Assembly: GCF_900538275.1 (NCBI RefSeq) | Contig: NZ_LR130778.1 | Coordinates: forward strand, 1,271,001-1,335,000 | Direction: 5' to 3' | Source of the DNA: Petrocella atlantisensis | GTDB lineage: Bacteria; Bacillota; Clostridia; Lachnospirales; Vallitaleaceae | DNA: 64,000 nt | Shown: piece after piece, positions 62,167-64,000 of the stretch | Layout of the letters: every line of letters begins with the position of its first letter | How positions within the stretch are numbered: position 1 is the stretch's first letter | The notes under the pieces: generated by a model | What the model was told of the DNA's origin: nothing | The model's input: only the letters and a program-made list of their open reading frames with translations | The model's database searches: none | Program-made: the position numbers and the translations under genes

Positions 62167-62853
62167 TTATTTATCATTGCCTTCAAAGTCAAAAGGCTTT
62201 AACAATTTATCCACTTCAATATCGTTACCCTTCTCATCCATGGTTGGAACCTTTGCGAATACCCAACCTTCAACATTATTCGGGTCAACGCCTGCGTTGA
62301 TGAAGACTTCCGGATTTAAAACAAATACAATGTCCTTATCATTCGTCGTCATGTCTTTCGCCCACTCGAGCATATTACCATTCTTTAAATCAACGCCAAA
62401 ATGATCAAGTGCCATATGATAGGTGATATTATTACGATATAACTCTACAATCTTTTTATAGGAAGCCAAAGGTGTAATCTCTCCATTATAGGACAAGGCA
62501 TCACTTCCGAAGTCTGTTCCAAGTATGAGCTTATCTCCTACCAAAATACCGTCAGACAGCTTACTAGTATCTAAACCTGCATCAATAAAGGGCTGTGCAT
62601 CCAATTCCAAATATGCATCATATGTTGTTGTTTTACTAAAGTCCTGGCTCCAAACAAATCTGACAGCTCCATCGGGAGCTTCTAAGGACCATCCACCAAA
62701 TGAAGTATCTTCATTAACGTTATCTCCAACTTCATTTAACACTGCATCAAAGGATTTAATGGATTGGTCACCAATCACGTCTAATTTGTTGCATGCTGTT
62801 AAACCTACCAGTGCTATTGCTGAGAATGCTGTCAATATTATTTTTTTTATCAT
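62167..62853 (-). CDS. Uncharacterised lipoprotein
   Basis: 228 residues. The lipobox LTAC ends the signal peptide at Cys21. The mature domain has alternating strands, FGGWSLEAPDGAVRFVWSQD, and YDAYLELDAQPFIDAGLDTS resembling the later FVLNPEVFINAGVDPNNVEG. This duplicated FIDAGxD/FINAGVD unit suggests an internal repeat. No family recognised. AAGGAAAATA precedes the ATG. Sits just after the CopA gene, so may bind copper outside. Confidence 0.8.
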   Translation of the reverse strand: MIKKIILTAFSAIALVGLTACNKLDVIGDQSIKSFDAVLNEVGDNVNEDTSFGGWSLEAPDGAVRFVWSQDFSKTTTYDAYLELDAQPFIDAGLDTSKLSDGILVGDKLILGTDFGSDALSYNGEITPLASYKKIVELYRNNITYHMALDHFGVDLKNGNMLEWAKDMTTNDKDIVFVLNPEVFINAGVDPNNVEGWVFAKVPTMDEKGNDIEVDKLLKPFDFEGNDK

Positions 62854-62921
62854 CCTATTATTTTCCTTCTCCTATTCTTTACTTAGTTTTTATAGAAATA
62901 TCAGAATAAAATGCTATTATT

Positions 62922-64000
62922 TTAGTGATATGCTTTAAATCTCTTTAGTCTTAAAGCGTTGGTTAATACCGAGACTGAACTGAAGGCCATAGCTGCTGCT
63001 GCAATAATCGGATTAAGTAGCGGACCGCCGAACAGGTAAAGGAGGCCTGCCGCAACAGGTATTCCGGCAGCATTGTAACCAAAGGCCCAGAACAAATTCT
63101 GTTTGATGTTACGGATTGTACTTTTACTTAAGTGAATTGCAGTTGGAACATCCATGAGGTCGCTTCTCATAAGAACAATATCTGCTGATTCCATCGCTAC
63201 ATCTGTACCGGAACCGATTGCAATACCGATATCTGCTTGTACCAGTGCTGGAGCATCATTAATTCCGTCCCCTACCATACATACCTTTTTACCTTCTGCT
63301 TGAAGCTTCTTCACCTCATTTGATTTATCCTGAGGAAGCACCTCCGCAAGTACTCGATCGATTCCTACTTGTTTTGCTATTGCCTCTGCAGTTTTCCTAT
63401 TATCGCCTGTAATCATCGCAACCTCAATACCCATGGATTGAAGCTTTTTAATTGCTTTCGCACTGCTTTCCTTAACAACATCAGCAACTGCTATGATCCC
63501 TGCAAGCTTATTCTCCATCGCCACATACATCGGAGTCTTACCTTCACCTGCCAGTTGATCAGACTTCAGCTTTAATTCCTCTAAGGAAATACTTCTATTA
63601 TCCATCAGTTTTTTATTACCGATTAATACATGAATTCCATCAATCACTACCTCAATACCATGGCCAGGAATTGCTTCAAATTGTTCCACTTTTTTAAATT
63701 CCAAGCGCTCCATCTCAGCGCCTCGAACAATTGCTTCTCCAAGAGGATGCTCGGAACCCTTTTCTCCGGAAGCTGCAATTTGAAGAAGATGTTCTCTTTT
63801 CACACCTGCTGTCGTAATAATGTCGGTTACTTCCGGTTTACCCTCAGTAATTGTTCCTGTCTTATCAAACACAATGGTATTAATCTTATGAGTGGTTTCT
63901 AATGCCTCGCCACCCTTAATTAAAATACCATTTTCAGCTCCCTTACCGGTACCAACCATGATTGCCGTGGGTGTAGCTAGACCTAATGCACAAGGGCAAG
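62922..64000 (-). CDS. copA: CopA-type copper P1B ATPase, partial at window edge
   Basis: The visible 359 codons begin within the metal motif [18 protein letters not shown] (P1B-1, Cu+/Ag+ type). The phosphorylation site [22 protein letters not shown] (HP motif) and [19 protein letters not shown] follow, and the last two helices end in [12 protein letters not shown]. The N-terminal metal-binding domains, actuator domain and first six helices lie beyond 64000. It pumps Cu(I) out of the cytoplasm. First of the copper block read on the minus strand. Confidence 0.95.
   Translation of the reverse strand, partial: CPCALGLATPTAIMVGTGKGAENGILIKGGEALETTHKINTIVFDKTGTITEGKPEVTDIITTAGVKREHLLQIAASGEKGSEHPLGEAIVRGAEMERLEFKKVEQFEAIPGHGIEVVIDGIHVLIGNKKLMDNRSISLEELKLKSDQLAGEGKTPMYVAMENKLAGIIAVADVVKESSAKAIKKLQSMGIEVAMITGDNRKTAEAIAKQVGIDRVLAEVLPQDKSNEVKKLQAEGKKVCMVGDGINDAPALVQADIGIAIGSGTDVAMESADIVLMRSDLMDVPTAIHLSKSTIRNIKQNLFWAFGYNAAGIPVAAGLLYLFGGPLLNPIIAAAAMAFSSVSVLTNALRLKRFKAYH

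Overview
The window is AT-rich DNA with strong AGGAGG-type ribosome binding sites, OhrR, LexA/DinR and FNR-type operators, a spermless set of Gram-positive regulators and insertion sequences typical of Clostridia. The best reading is an accessory stretch of a low-GC Clostridia (Bacillota) chromosome, possibly a Lachnospiraceae relative; no rRNA, tRNA, origin or CRISPR array was seen. Nearly all genes lie on the minus strand.

Layout. 1-4400: small stress and regulatory genes: an SDR cut by the window edge, an XRE/membrane-protein pair, a divergent oxidoreductase-ohrR pair with a perfect OhrR box, a histidine phosphatase and a MoaE-like protein. 4640-11520: AraC/SDR operon, an IS21-family element, a GFA-type protein, a frameshifted GNAT gene and a second XRE/membrane pair. 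11894-14217: a second IS21-family element with intact ends and a 6-bp target duplication. 14518-22138: a putative defence or ADP-ribose island (TspO-like protein, DEDD exonuclease, McrB-N-like fragment, ADP-ribosylglycohydrolase, vWA protein, macro-domain/HTH protein, DUF2075 nuclease-helicase, MazG-like pyrophosphohydrolase). 22633-28870: a TPR-GGDEF cyclase, an IS200/IS605 element with an internally deleted tnpB sitting in an abiEii-like fragment, and a tandem duplication of a KilA-N gene, each copy behind a LexA-like box; one copy is frameshifted at a perfect 34-bp palindrome.

28930-37000: metal genes. An FNR-like regulator and two perfect FNR boxes sit beside a CPG-type P1B ATPase operon and an HMA chaperone; an XRE-SUKH-HNH nuclease operon and a CopB-type ATPase with a long MDHS repeat share the same promoter/operator design. 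A truncated serine recombinase follows. 38034-41843: a three-gene c-di-GMP operon (MCP, HD-GYP, GGDEF). 42211-45174: a copper-type two-component system (kinase frameshifted) with SHOCT and Met-rich envelope proteins. 45935-48828: IS66 element with 8-bp target duplication. 49138-51754: wreckage of an integrative conjugative element and a truncated transposase. 51965-64000: a second copper/redox block with YHS protein, HK and RR, beta-propeller lipoprotein, DUF2318 protein, an HMA-SafE-cupredoxin fusion, a decayed response regulator, a lipoprotein and CopA (cut by the window edge).

A thread through the whole first half is a family of short minus-strand remnants ending in HVETVV- or ETVCLL-like peptides plus a terminator. 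They match the C-terminal end of the 23S rRNA uracil methyltransferase RlmD/RumA, whose gene 3' end is a known integration site for phages and conjugative elements. I infer that much of this region was built by repeated integration, excision and decay at such sites.
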